DNA from: Flavobacteriia bacterium
GTDB taxonomy: Bacteria > Bacteroidota > Bacteroidia > Flavobacteriales_D > Crocinitomicaceae
Assembly: GCA_947463445.1 (NCBI GenBank)
Contig: CANHRS010000007.1
Span: forward strand, 1 to 63,734
Reading direction: 5' to 3'
DNA length: 63,734 nt
Shown: piece by piece, positions 56,557-63,734 of the stretch
Position numbering within the stretch: the first letter of the stretch is position 1
Layout: every line of letters starts with the position of its first letter
Made by a program: the position numbers and the translations under genes
The notes under the pieces: generated by a model
What the model was told of the DNA's origin: nothing
The model's database searches: none
Seen by the model: only the letters and a program-made list of their open reading frames with translations

Positions 56557-57006
56557 ATGCATCAATTTATTAGAAAACAATTTGTTAAAACTGATTTGCA
56601 AACATGTTGGGATTTTTTCTCTTCTCCAGCAAATTTGAAACGTATTACTCCATCGTACATGGGATTTGATGTAAAAACAGAAGTTCCTGCACAAATGTAT
56701 GAAGGGTTAATTATTGCGTATACGGTGAAACCTTTATTAGGAATTCCGGTAGAGTGGGTGACTGAAATCACACACGTGAAAGACAAATCGTTTTTCGTAG
56801 ATGAACAACGCAAAGGTCCTTATACGATGTGGCACCACGAGCATCACTTTAAAGAAGTGGAAGGTGGAGTAGAAATGACGGACATTGTCTCGTACATTAT
56901 ACCACTTGGATTTCTTGGAAAATTAGTTGAACCATTTTTAGTGAAACCCAAATTAGAAGAAATTTTTGCCTACCGATTCAAAATCGTAGAGGAAGTTTTT
57001 GCATAA
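56557..57006 (+). CDS. SRPBCC-family ligand-binding protein
   Basis: 149 residues. The opening, FIRKQFVKTDLQTCWDFFSS followed by PANLKRITPSYMGFDV, is typical of START/SRPBCC cell-division-inhibitor-like proteins, and the middle has GPYTMWHHEHHFKEVEGGVEM. Function and ligand are unknown. Follows hldD by one base. Confidence 0.8.
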   Translation: MHQFIRKQFVKTDLQTCWDFFSSPANLKRITPSYMGFDVKTEVPAQMYEGLIIAYTVKPLLGIPVEWVTEITHVKDKSFFVDEQRKGPYTMWHHEHHFKEVEGGVEMTDIVSYIIPLGFLGKLVEPFLVKPKLEEIFAYRFKIVEEVFA

Positions 57007-57016
57007 CAACTTTAAT

Positions 57017-57451
57017 ATGAGTAAAACTGTCTATATCATCCGAAAAGAACATTTCAATGCAGCACATAAATTGTGGCGTAATGATTGGTCTGACGAAAAA
57101 AACGAAGAAATTTTTGGAAAATGTGCTAATAAAAATTGGCATGGGCATAATTTTAACTTAATTGTCACCGTAAAAGGCACTCCAAACCCAGACACTGGGT
57201 TTGTAATTAACCTTAAAGACTTGAGTAAAATTATTAAAACAGAAGTGGTAGATATTTTTGACCATAAGAATTTGAACCTCGACGTGGATTGTATGAAAGA
57301 CATTCTTGCTTCGACAGAAAACATGGTTATTAAAATTTGGGAAATTCTTGAACAACCTATTTTAAATGCGGGTGGTATCCTTGCAAAAATTCGATTGGAA
57401 GAAACAGAAAACAATTTCGTCGAATATTTCGGTGGAAATGAACCTTATTAA
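57017..57451 (+). CDS. queD: 6-pyruvoyltetrahydropterin synthase / QueD family protein
   Basis: 144 residues from MSKTVYIIRKEHFNAAHKL. An in-frame ATG 18 bp upstream overlaps the previous gene. Zinc histidines are in FNAAHKL and WHGHNF, with the catalytic Cys region GKCANKNWHGHN; DHKNLNLD and EETENNFVEYF are also conserved. It acts on dihydroneopterin triphosphate, the product of the folE gene 47 bp downstream. This may supply queuosine or a pterin; the two cannot be separated here. Confidence 0.88.
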   Translation: MSKTVYIIRKEHFNAAHKLWRNDWSDEKNEEIFGKCANKNWHGHNFNLIVTVKGTPNPDTGFVINLKDLSKIIKTEVVDIFDHKNLNLDVDCMKDILASTENMVIKIWEILEQPILNAGGILAKIRLEETENNFVEYFGGNEPY

Positions 57452-57498
57452 TTATTTTAGTCTTTTATTTAGAATTAATCTAATTTAACATTTATAAC

Positions 57499-58086
57499 AT
57501 GGATAAATATTACAAACAAGAAATAACTGACAAAATTTCAACTGCTTACACGGAAATCTTGTCCGATTTAGGAGAGAATGCACAACGGGAAGGACTATTA
57601 AAAACACCAGAGCGTGTAGCGAAAGCATTACAATTTTTAACCCATGGATATGATATCAATCCTTCGGATATATTAAAGTCTGCGCTATTTCATGAAGAAT
57701 ATTCCGAAATGGTATTGGTGAAAGACATTGAAGTATATTCTTTGTGTGAGCACCATATGTTACCATTTTTCGGTAAAGCACATGTTGCATATATTCCTGA
57801 TGGCACGATTGTTGGACTAAGTAAAATACCGCGTGTAGTAGATGCCTTTGCGCGAAGATTACAGGTTCAAGAACGCTTGACTATTGAAATTCGTGACTGT
57901 ATTCAGGAAACTTTGAAACCAAAAGGCGTAGCTGTCGTAATAGAATGTTGTCATATGTGTATGCAAATGCGAGGTGTACAAAAACAAAATTCGGTAACAA
58001 CATCTAGTGCTTTTACAGGTTTGTTTTTACAAAACGATGCTACACGTAAGGAGTTTATTAGCTTGGTGCAAGCCAAATTACATTAA
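57499..58086 (+). CDS. folE: GTP cyclohydrolase I
   Basis: 195 residues. Makes 7,8-dihydroneopterin triphosphate from GTP. Zinc-binding Cys/His are in [16 protein letters not shown] and [15 protein letters not shown], with [20 protein letters not shown] between. Neighbouring queD uses the same product. folB is about 39 kb away in this window. Confidence 0.95.
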   Translation: MDKYYKQEITDKISTAYTEILSDLGENAQREGLLKTPERVAKALQFLTHGYDINPSDILKSALFHEEYSEMVLVKDIEVYSLCEHHMLPFFGKAHVAYIPDGTIVGLSKIPRVVDAFARRLQVQERLTIEIRDCIQETLKPKGVAVVIECCHMCMQMRGVQKQNSVTTSSAFTGLFLQNDATRKEFISLVQAKLH

Positions 58087-58103
58087 TTTAAAAACGTTAA
58101 ACT

Positions 58104-58820
58104 ATGTTTGAAAATTTATTAAATCGTCAAGAGTACGATGCAAATGCAAAGACGATGTCGTCTGAGTTCTTTAGAAATGTGTATTCCTATATGTTTGCTG
58201 CTTTAGGTATTTCCGGAGCAATTGCATATATGTGTGGTACCCCTGAATTTGTAATGAAATATTTCATTACTAATGGAGGTTTAACAGGTTTGTTTTACCT
58301 AGTAGTTTTTGCTCCAGTTGGATTAGGTTTATTAATTCAAATGGCATATAATCGTTTGTCTCTACCAGTTTTATTATTATTATTTGGAGGATATTCTGCA
58401 TTAATGGGATTGAGTTTGAGTACCATATTTTTGGTATATGATATCGCATCTATTTATACTACATTTTTGGTAACTGCTGGTGCGTTTGCTGGGATGGCAA
58501 TACTTGGATATACTACTAAAACGGACTTAACTAAATTTGGAAGTTTATTGTACATGGTATTTATCGGGATGATTATAGCAACAATTGTAAACATCTTTAT
58601 GAAAAGTGATACAATGGATTTTGTTGTTTCTGTATTGGGGGTGTTTGTATTTACAGGCTTAACTGCGTATCAAATGCAACAATTAAAACACATTAGCAAT
58701 GATCCAAATTTACAAGGTGTAGAACGCAACAAATTAGCTCTAATTGGTGGTTTGATGTTGTACATCCTTTTCATCAATTTATTTCTTTCGTTATTACGTT
58801 TGTTAGGAAACAGAGATTAA
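58104..58820 (+). CDS. Bax inhibitor-1/YccA-family membrane protein
   Basis: 238 residues with seven hydrophobic helices. N-terminal SSEFFRNVYSYMFAALGISG and the C-terminal GGLMLYILFINLFLSLLRLLG are family features. Bacterial members include YetJ-type pH-sensitive calcium channels and the FtsH-interacting YccA. The exact role here is unknown. Last gene of the rightward operon before a terminator. Confidence 0.88.
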   Translation: MFENLLNRQEYDANAKTMSSEFFRNVYSYMFAALGISGAIAYMCGTPEFVMKYFITNGGLTGLFYLVVFAPVGLGLLIQMAYNRLSLPVLLLLFGGYSALMGLSLSTIFLVYDIASIYTTFLVTAGAFAGMAILGYTTKTDLTKFGSLLYMVFIGMIIATIVNIFMKSDTMDFVVSVLGVFVFTGLTAYQMQQLKHISNDPNLQGVERNKLALIGGLMLYILFINLFLSLLRLLGNRD

Positions 58821-58861
58821 ATAACACTTCGACTTCGCTCAATGTGAAGTTTGAATTTTTT

Positions 58862-58895
58862 AAAGTCCTGGTAGAATTCTATCAGGACTTTTTTG
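58862..58895. terminator. Bidirectional terminator between convergent genes
   Basis: AAGTCCTGGTAGAA and TTCTATCAGGACTT form a long stem (one mismatch) with six T after it on the plus strand and an A-rich start, between the Bax-inhibitor gene and the nitrilase gene. Confidence 0.88.
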
Positions 58896-58897
58896 TT

Positions 58898-59674
58898 TTA
58901 GATATCTTTTAAAAATTGCAATTGCGTTCGAATTTCGTTCAAATGATCCGCAGATAAAACCACTGTTTTTACTCTTTCTTTGTGTGCTTTTATTTTTGCG
59001 ATAGATTCGCCATACGCATTGATTGCTGCCGAATCACCACTATATGTCAACCCTTTGCCGTCTTCGCCTACGCGATTTACACCAACAACATAACATTGAT
59101 TTTCAACCGCTCTAGCTGTTAATAATGCTTTCCAATGTGTATTGCGTTTTTCAGGCCAGTTTGCAACGTATAATAATGCGTCAAACTTTGCTGATTTATG
59201 GTCTTGTAAGCCGTTTCTTGTGATTTCTGGAAAACGTAAATCGTAACAAATTTGCAATTGGATTTTCCACCCTTTATAATGGATACGAGTTTTGACATGT
59301 CCTGCTTTGAATACTTTTTCTTCTCCGGCTAAGGTGAATAATTTGCGTTTGTCGTAATGGGTATATTTTCCAGATGGCTCCACAAATACACCGCGATTAA
59401 AGTAATAATCGTCTTCTTTCGCAATAAAAGAAGTATAAATTGCTGCATTTTTTTTAGCCGCCATGGATTGTAACCAACTAATTGCTGCCGATTTTTTCAT
59501 TTCTTCTGCAAATTTCTTCGCATGCATGGTAAACCCGGTATGAAACATTTCAGGTAGAACGATGATATCCGTTTCTTCCACTTCTGCTAAGAGTTCTTCG
59601 AAGTGACGCATATTTTCTTTTTTATCTTCCCAAACTTGGTTTGCTTGTACTAGAGTAACTTTTAAATCTTGCAT
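58898..59674 (-). CDS. Nitrilase-family omega-amidase
   Basis: 258 residues. The Glu-Lys-Cys triad is in VLPEMFHTGF, HYDKRKLFTLAGE and QICYDLRFPE. The wording matches the YafV/Nit2 omega-amidase branch, which hydrolyses 2-oxoglutaramate or 2-oxosuccinamate. It overlaps the aminotransferase gene upstream by 13 bp, so the two are coupled. Confidence 0.9.
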   Translation of the reverse strand: MQDLKVTLVQANQVWEDKKENMRHFEELLAEVEETDIIVLPEMFHTGFTMHAKKFAEEMKKSAAISWLQSMAAKKNAAIYTSFIAKEDDYYFNRGVFVEPSGKYTHYDKRKLFTLAGEEKVFKAGHVKTRIHYKGWKIQLQICYDLRFPEITRNGLQDHKSAKFDALLYVANWPEKRNTHWKALLTARAVENQCYVVGVNRVGEDGKGLTYSGDSAAINAYGESIAKIKAHKERVKTVVLSADHLNEIRTQLQFLKDI

Positions 59675-60792
59675 AATTTTTCAGCTGCGTTTATTAAGGT
59701 TTGATCGTCTTTGGCAAAGCAAAAACGAATGGTATGTGTATCTGTTTGATCTGCATAAAATACGGAAAGCGGAATTGCTGCAACACCATATTCTTTCACT
59801 AAACGTTCACAAAATACTACATCTCCTTCTATTGAGATAGCATCGTAGCGAACGGTTTGAAAATAGGAACCTTCCGAAGGTAATAGGGTAAATCTACTTT
59901 TCGCTAGTAGTTTTCGAAAGAAGTCACGCTTTTCTTGGTAGTAATTTCCAAGCGTTTGTACATCTTTTTCACGTAAATATTTCGCTAAAGTAATTTGAGC
60001 CACGCTATTCACACAAAACACCAAAAATTGATGTACTTTTTTAATTTCTACCATAATAGATTCTGGTGCAATTAAATATCCCATTTTCCAACCGGTAATA
60101 TGAAAGGTCTTTCCAAAGGAAGAAACAATTACTGTTCGGTCCAACAATGAATTGCGTGTATTAGCAGAAATGTGTTTTTGCTCAAACGTAATGTATTCAT
60201 ACACTTCGTCTGATAACAAAATGATGTTAGGATATTTTGCTAATATAGCTTCAATTGACTGGATGTCTGATTCTTGAAAGATACGACCAGATGGATTATG
60301 TGGATTATTAACAAATAAAATTTTTGTTCGGTTGTTACAAGCACGTTCAATTTTATCCCAATCTGCTGTAAAATCTGCTTCTAAAGAAACATGTACAGGT
60401 TTACCTCCAGCTAATATAACAGATGGCGCATAGCAGTCATACGCAGGGTCTAAAATCACTACTTCGTCGTTGGTGTGAACCAATGCTTGAAGAATCGTAA
60501 AAATCGCTTGTGTTGCTCCAGCAGTTACCAATACTTCAGTATTTGGATTTACTCTACGACCATAACTTTTCTCAGTTAGTATCGCAATTTCTTGTAATAA
60601 CAAGGGATGACCAGCCATTGGGGCATATTGGTGTGCGTTTTCAGTGCTTGTTTCTTGCAATAGTTGGATAAGACGTTCATCCACCGGAAAATTTGGAAAT
60701 CCTTGTGCTAAGTTAATCGCTTGATAATCATTGGCCATTTTCGACATCGTAGTAAAAATGGTTGTTCCGATATGTGGTAATTTTGATTGCAT
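59662..60792 (-). CDS. Methionine/glutamine aminotransferase (YbdL-like)
   Basis: 376 residues, class I PLP aminotransferase. N-terminal NLAQGFPNFPVDERL, the aromatic stacking region DPAYDCYAP, NNPHNPSGRIF, and the PLP lysine in SSFGKTFHITGWKMGY are present. YbdL/MtnE-like enzymes transfer the glutamine amino group to 2-oxo acids such as 4-methylthio-2-oxobutanoate, giving 2-oxoglutaramate, the substrate of the coupled omega-amidase. Confidence 0.9.
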   Translation of the reverse strand: MQSKLPHIGTTIFTTMSKMANDYQAINLAQGFPNFPVDERLIQLLQETSTENAHQYAPMAGHPLLLQEIAILTEKSYGRRVNPNTEVLVTAGATQAIFTILQALVHTNDEVVILDPAYDCYAPSVILAGGKPVHVSLEADFTADWDKIERACNNRTKILFVNNPHNPSGRIFQESDIQSIEAILAKYPNIILLSDEVYEYITFEQKHISANTRNSLLDRTVIVSSFGKTFHITGWKMGYLIAPESIMVEIKKVHQFLVFCVNSVAQITLAKYLREKDVQTLGNYYQEKRDFFRKLLAKSRFTLLPSEGSYFQTVRYDAISIEGDVVFCERLVKEYGVAAIPLSVFYADQTDTHTIRFCFAKDDQTLINAAEKLCKI

Positions 60793-60882
60793 AAATGAAA
60801 TTCGTGTTAAAATTATATCAATCGTAAATATAATACATTACAATTTTTATTACCAAATAATTAACCTTGCTAAACATTCTGT

Positions 60883-60890
60883 TAATTTTG
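60883..60890 (+). promoter_or_regulatory. Predicted -7 element of the lipoprotein gene
   Basis: TAATTTTG fits TAnnTTTG and lies 24 bp before the ATG. Confidence 0.4.
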
Positions 60891-60914
60891 GGGTGAAATT
60901 TAAATTCCACAATT

Positions 60915-61178
60915 ATGAAATCTCTTATCCTTGGTGTTAGCATATGTATCCTTATATTAAGTTTGAATGCTTGTTCTTCGAATACAAAAATCTGTTCGTG
61001 TCTTACATCTGGAAAAAAATTAGAAACTTTCTCTTCTGAATTATTGCAACGCGAGGCAACTGCCAAAGACTTAAAAAAAATGCAGAAATTAAAAGCGGAG
61101 CAAGAAAAAAATTGTGCTGATTTTCAAACGATGGACGGAGCTCAAATGCTTGAATTGAAAGAAGCGTGTGGGGAATAG
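60915..61178 (+). CDS. Small lipoprotein, unknown
   Basis: 87 residues. The signal peptide MKSLILGVSICILILSLNAC ends in a lipobox with Cys20 as the lipidated residue. The mature part is short, with CSC and a helical Lys/Glu-rich stretch (KKMQKLKAEQEKNCADF). No family recognised. Confidence 0.65.
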   Translation: MKSLILGVSICILILSLNACSSNTKICSCLTSGKKLETFSSELLQREATAKDLKKMQKLKAEQEKNCADFQTMDGAQMLELKEACGE

Positions 61179-61183
61179 TTTAA

Positions 61184-61420
61184 CACAAAGTCACAAAGCG
61201 TTTTCACAATGTACACAAAGATTTTTTTTGCGCATAGTTATAAAGTTTTTAACGTAACACCCTTTGAGAATGCAGAGATTTTTGACAAAGTCAAAAATGA
61301 ATATACTTGATTTTCTACTAAAAGTACAAACCTCTGTGTCCTCAATAATTTTGTCAAATACTTCACTTTCTCCAGATTCTTAGCGGATATCTTTGTGTTT
61401 CTTTGCGTCATTGTGACCTC
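61184..61420. repeat. Imperfect inverted repeat upstream of mgtE
   Basis: The left arm (AACACAAAGTCACAAAGCG then CACAATGTACACAAAGAT) and the right arm (ATCTTTGTGTTTCTTTGCGT then CATTGTGA) are imperfect inverses; ACACAAAGAT/ATCTTTGTGT is exact. The enclosed bases contain a second small hairpin, TTTTTGACAAAGTCAAAAA. No gene is visible. It looks like a dispersed intergenic repeat. Confidence 0.55.
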
Positions 61421-61464
61421 TATGTTACTAAATCACAAATTCTACAAAACGTAACAAATTTAAG

Positions 61465-61472
61465 TACCTTTG
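61465..61472 (+). promoter_or_regulatory. Predicted -7 element of mgtE
   Basis: TACCTTTG fits TAnnTTTG. It lies 20 bp before the ATG at 61493 and supports that start over the longer open frame. Confidence 0.55.
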
Positions 61473-61492
61473 TACCTTCAATTCTTACCGCC

Positions 61493-62839
61493 ATGCGTTT
61501 CAACCTTACGAAAGAATTTTTAGAGCAAGTTCATATTGCAATCCAAAACAACGATGTAGAGTGGATTGACAAAAATGTCTTGGAACTTCACTTCGTGGAT
61601 ATTGCTGAAATACTAGACGAACTTCCCAACGAAGATGCGAAAGTGATTTACTTCCGTATGGACGAAGAAACTCAAGCGGATGTTTTGATGGAGTTGGAAG
61701 AAGAGGTCCGTGATCGTTTCTTAAAGTCGCTTTCTAAGAAGGAAATCGCAGAACAATTAGAAAACTTGGATTCCGATGATGCGGCGGATATCTTATATGA
61801 GTACGACGATACCGAGATTCAGGAAGTAATCTCCCACATGGAGGATGATGAAGCGGCTGACGATATCGTTGACCTACTAAATTACGATGAAGATACGGCA
61901 GGGGGACTCATGCAAAAAGAGTTTCTGCATGCAGAGATAGAGTGGACGGTTGAACAGTGTTTAACGGAAATTAGGGAACAAGCAAAAGAGGTAGATAAAG
62001 TGTATACAATCTACGTGGTAGATTCACTTAATAAATTAGTTGGAGTTTTATCTTTAAAGGCTTTATTCTTTTCTGAACCTGGGTTTAAGATTCGTGATTT
62101 GTACCAATCTAAAAATATTATTTCGGTAAAGGTAACCGACGATCAAGATGAGGTAATGCGTTTGTTTGATAAATATGGGTTGGTTTCGATTCCTGTATTG
62201 GATTATCAAAATAAGTTGGTTGGTCGTATTACGATTGATGATGTAGTAGATATTATTCGGGAAGAAGCAGATCGTGACTTCCAATTAGCAACGGGTATTT
62301 CTGAAAAAGTAGAAGACAATGCAAGTATATTCCGTATTACCAAGGCACGTTTACCATGGTTAATTATCGGAATGTTAGGAGGAACCCTTGGCGCTAAAGT
62401 TATTTCTTCTTTTGAAGGGAGTATTAGTCATGTGCCTGCATTGGCTTTCTTTATACCAATGATAACAGCTATGGGTGGAAATGTTGGGGTACAATCGTCC
62501 GCAATTGTGGTGCAATCTCTTGCGAAGGGAAATCAGTTTAAAAGTATTTTCGCTAAGTTAGGAAAAGAGGTATTGGTAGGGCTTTTTAATGGTCTTATTT
62601 GTTCCTCACTAATTTTTGGAATTGCAAGTATTTTTGGAACGATAGATTTAGGTATAGTTGTGAGTGCTTCCTTATTCGTAGTCATTGTTTTCGCTGCTGT
62701 TATGGGGACTTTAATACCATTGATTTTAGATAAATATGATATCGATCCAGCGCTTGCTACAGGTCCATTTATCACCACATTGAACGATGTCCTTGGCTTA
62801 TTTATCTATTTTAGTATTGGAATGTTAATGTATGCTTAA
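61493..62839 (+). CDS. mgtE: Magnesium transporter MgtE
   Basis: 448 residues from MRFNLTKEFLEQVHIAI, the usual length. The 30 codons upstream in the same frame lie over the promoter and repeat and are rejected. MgtE N domain (acidic helical repeats, LDSDDAADILYEYDD), then paired CBS domains (about 135-250, VSIPVLDYQNKLVGRITIDDVVDII), then five membrane helices with the pore motif FFIPMITAMGGNVGVQSSAIVVQ. Cytoplasmic Mg binding gates the channel. The ArsC-like gene starts directly after its stop. Confidence 0.94.
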   Translation: MRFNLTKEFLEQVHIAIQNNDVEWIDKNVLELHFVDIAEILDELPNEDAKVIYFRMDEETQADVLMELEEEVRDRFLKSLSKKEIAEQLENLDSDDAADILYEYDDTEIQEVISHMEDDEAADDIVDLLNYDEDTAGGLMQKEFLHAEIEWTVEQCLTEIREQAKEVDKVYTIYVVDSLNKLVGVLSLKALFFSEPGFKIRDLYQSKNIISVKVTDDQDEVMRLFDKYGLVSIPVLDYQNKLVGRITIDDVVDIIREEADRDFQLATGISEKVEDNASIFRITKARLPWLIIGMLGGTLGAKVISSFEGSISHVPALAFFIPMITAMGGNVGVQSSAIVVQSLAKGNQFKSIFAKLGKEVLVGLFNGLICSSLIFGIASIFGTIDLGIVVSASLFVVIVFAAVMGTLIPLILDKYDIDPALATGPFITTLNDVLGLFIYFSIGMLMYA

Positions 62840-63193
62840 ATGAAACGAATTTATCACCTTTCTACATGTTCTACATGTAAACGTATTTTAAAAGAAATTA
62901 ATCCAGATGCAACAGTTGAATTAGTGGATATAAAAGTCACTAATATCGATGCTTCTACACTAGATTGGATACAATCAAAAGTAGGTTCGTATGAAGCCTT
63001 ATTTTCTAAGAAAGCGCAAAAATTTCGTTTGCAAGGCCTGCATGAAAAACAATTGACTGAAGATGATTATCGTGCTTTATTGTTAGAAGAGTATACATTT
63101 TTGAAACGACCATTTTGTATTAACGGCGAAAACGTAACCATAGGAAACACCAAAGACCAGGTTGCGAAAGCTAAGGATCTATTTAGTTCTTGA
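62840..63193 (+). CDS. ArsC/Spx-family thioredoxin-fold protein
   Basis: 117 residues. N-terminal STCSTCKRIL places a CxxC pair at the active site. The RLQGLHEKQLTEDDYRALLLEEYTFLKRPFCINGE region fits ArsC-like proteins, including the conserved proline loop KRPF. Arsenate reductase activity is possible, but many members have other redox roles. It starts immediately after mgtE. Confidence 0.85.
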   Translation: MKRIYHLSTCSTCKRILKEINPDATVELVDIKVTNIDASTLDWIQSKVGSYEALFSKKAQKFRLQGLHEKQLTEDDYRALLLEEYTFLKRPFCINGENVTIGNTKDQVAKAKDLFSS

Positions 63194-63204
63194 GTAACAT
63201 AAAT

Positions 63205-63239
63205 AAAAAACGGGCAATAATTAAAAATTATTACCCGTT
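63205..63239 (-). terminator. Intrinsic terminator after the CoA-transferase gene
   Basis: AACGGGCAATAATT and AATTATTACCCGTT form a long stem with one mismatch. Reading leftwards it is followed by U residues (A-run on the plus strand before 63211). It separates the convergent ArsC-like gene. Confidence 0.82.
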
Positions 63240-63259
63240 ACTATAATTTTATATTCTAT

Positions 63260-63734
63260 TTATAAGACCATTTCAGGAACAGTATCTGGAATAACTAAAT
63301 CTCCTTCAGTTTTAGAAATAATTTCTTCCACACTAACTCCTGGTGCACGTTCAATCAGGTGGAATTTACCATCTTTGATTTCCATTACTGCTAATTCAGT
63401 AACTACTTTTTTAACACAACCAACACCAGTTAACGGTAAAGTACATTCTTTAAGAATTTTAGATTCACCAGCTTTGTTTGAATGCATCATTGCCACGATG
63501 ATATTATCTGCAGAAGCAACTAAATCCATTGCTCCACCCATTCCTTTTACCATTTTACCTGGAATTTTCCAATTTGCAATATCTCCGTTTTGAGAGACTT
63601 CCATAGCACCAAGTACAGTAAGTTGTACGTGTTGACCTCTAATCATCGCAAACGATGTTGCAGAGTCAAAAAACACAGCGCCTTTGGTTGCCGTAATGGT
63701 TTGTTTGCCTGCATTAATTAAGTCAGCGTCTTCT
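63260..63734 (-). CDS. 3-oxoacid CoA-transferase subunit B, 5' end outside window
   Basis: The frame is open to the window edge. An internal Met at 63676 is not the start, since homology continues upstream ([20 protein letters not shown]). Family wording: [24 protein letters not shown], then [14 protein letters not shown], then the C-terminal part. Subunit B of the succinyl-CoA or acetoacetate-type CoA-transferase, moving CoA between acids in ketone-body or fatty-acid metabolism. Subunit A should lie just beyond the window. A terminator follows its stop. Confidence 0.9.
   Translation of the reverse strand, partial: EDADLINAGKQTITATKGAVFFDSATSFAMIRGQHVQLTVLGAMEVSQNGDIANWKIPGKMVKGMGGAMDLVASADNIIVAMMHSNKAGESKILKECTLPLTGVGCVKKVVTELAVMEIKDGKFHLIERAPGVSVEEIISKTEGDLVIPDTVPEMVL

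Noticed and set aside
61403-61492. 30-codon N-terminal extension of MgtE
   Set aside because: It overlaps the intergenic repeat and the predicted promoter; family proteins start near MRFNLTKEF.

Overview
The window looks like part of a chromosome from the Bacteroidota, probably the class Flavobacteriia. DNA is AT-rich. Shine-Dalgarno sequences are mostly absent. Many genes are preceded by the Bacteroidota -7 promoter element TAnnTTTG. Typical gene content includes DUF4175, long-form IspG, a type 2 isoleucyl-tRNA synthetase, a LytTR regulator, an NtrY-like kinase and short intergenic hairpin repeats. Genus cannot be decided from the sequence alone.

Layout. 1-2.6 kb is a patchwork of gene remnants: a truncated YefM-type antitoxin with an intact YoeB toxin, a duplicated 3' end of ilvA, the tail of a regulator, and an AAA/DUF4143 ATPase with a 33-bp-periodic repeat upstream. 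2.7-10.9 kb is a branched-chain amino acid operon read leftwards (ilvE-ilvD-ilvB-ilvN-ilvC-ilvA). It is preceded by a Thr/Ile/Val-rich leader peptide, an antiterminator and a terminator. 11-21 kb holds an ORF6N protein, DNA polymerase III delta prime, a LytTR regulator, an AT-rich gap with three DnaA-box-like sites, a putative outer-membrane protein, an ABC exporter, a frameshifted secreted protein, tRNA-Cys, folB and gltX. At about 21 kb the main coding strand changes, across three ~160-bp tandem repeats.

21-41 kb carries DUF4175, an anti-sigma-like ATPase, ybeY, mnmG, a methyltransferase, ispG, a desaturase, an S4 protein, the NtrY-like kinase, lepA, tadA, an AbiE toxin-antitoxin pair and an acyltransferase. 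Three parS-like sites lie between 25.6 and 35.0 kb. Together with the strand change they suggest the replication origin is close. 41-64 kb holds rpiB, a TIGR00266 protein, an LtaS-like sulfatase, a lipid kinase, small proteins, ileS, a glycosyltransferase, a YjjG-like phosphatase, upp, an ABC exporter, hldD, queD, folE, a Bax-inhibitor-like protein, a nitrilase/aminotransferase pair, mgtE, an ArsC-like protein and the 3' part of a CoA-transferase gene.

The clearest unusual points are the ilv attenuator, the ilvA 3'-end duplication flanking an accessory ATPase, the toxin whose antitoxin has lost its DNA-binding half next to a 74-bp dispersed repeat, the parS cluster, and the swapped HIGH motif (GIHH) of IleRS. 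No rRNA, CRISPR array, prophage or complete insertion sequence was seen.
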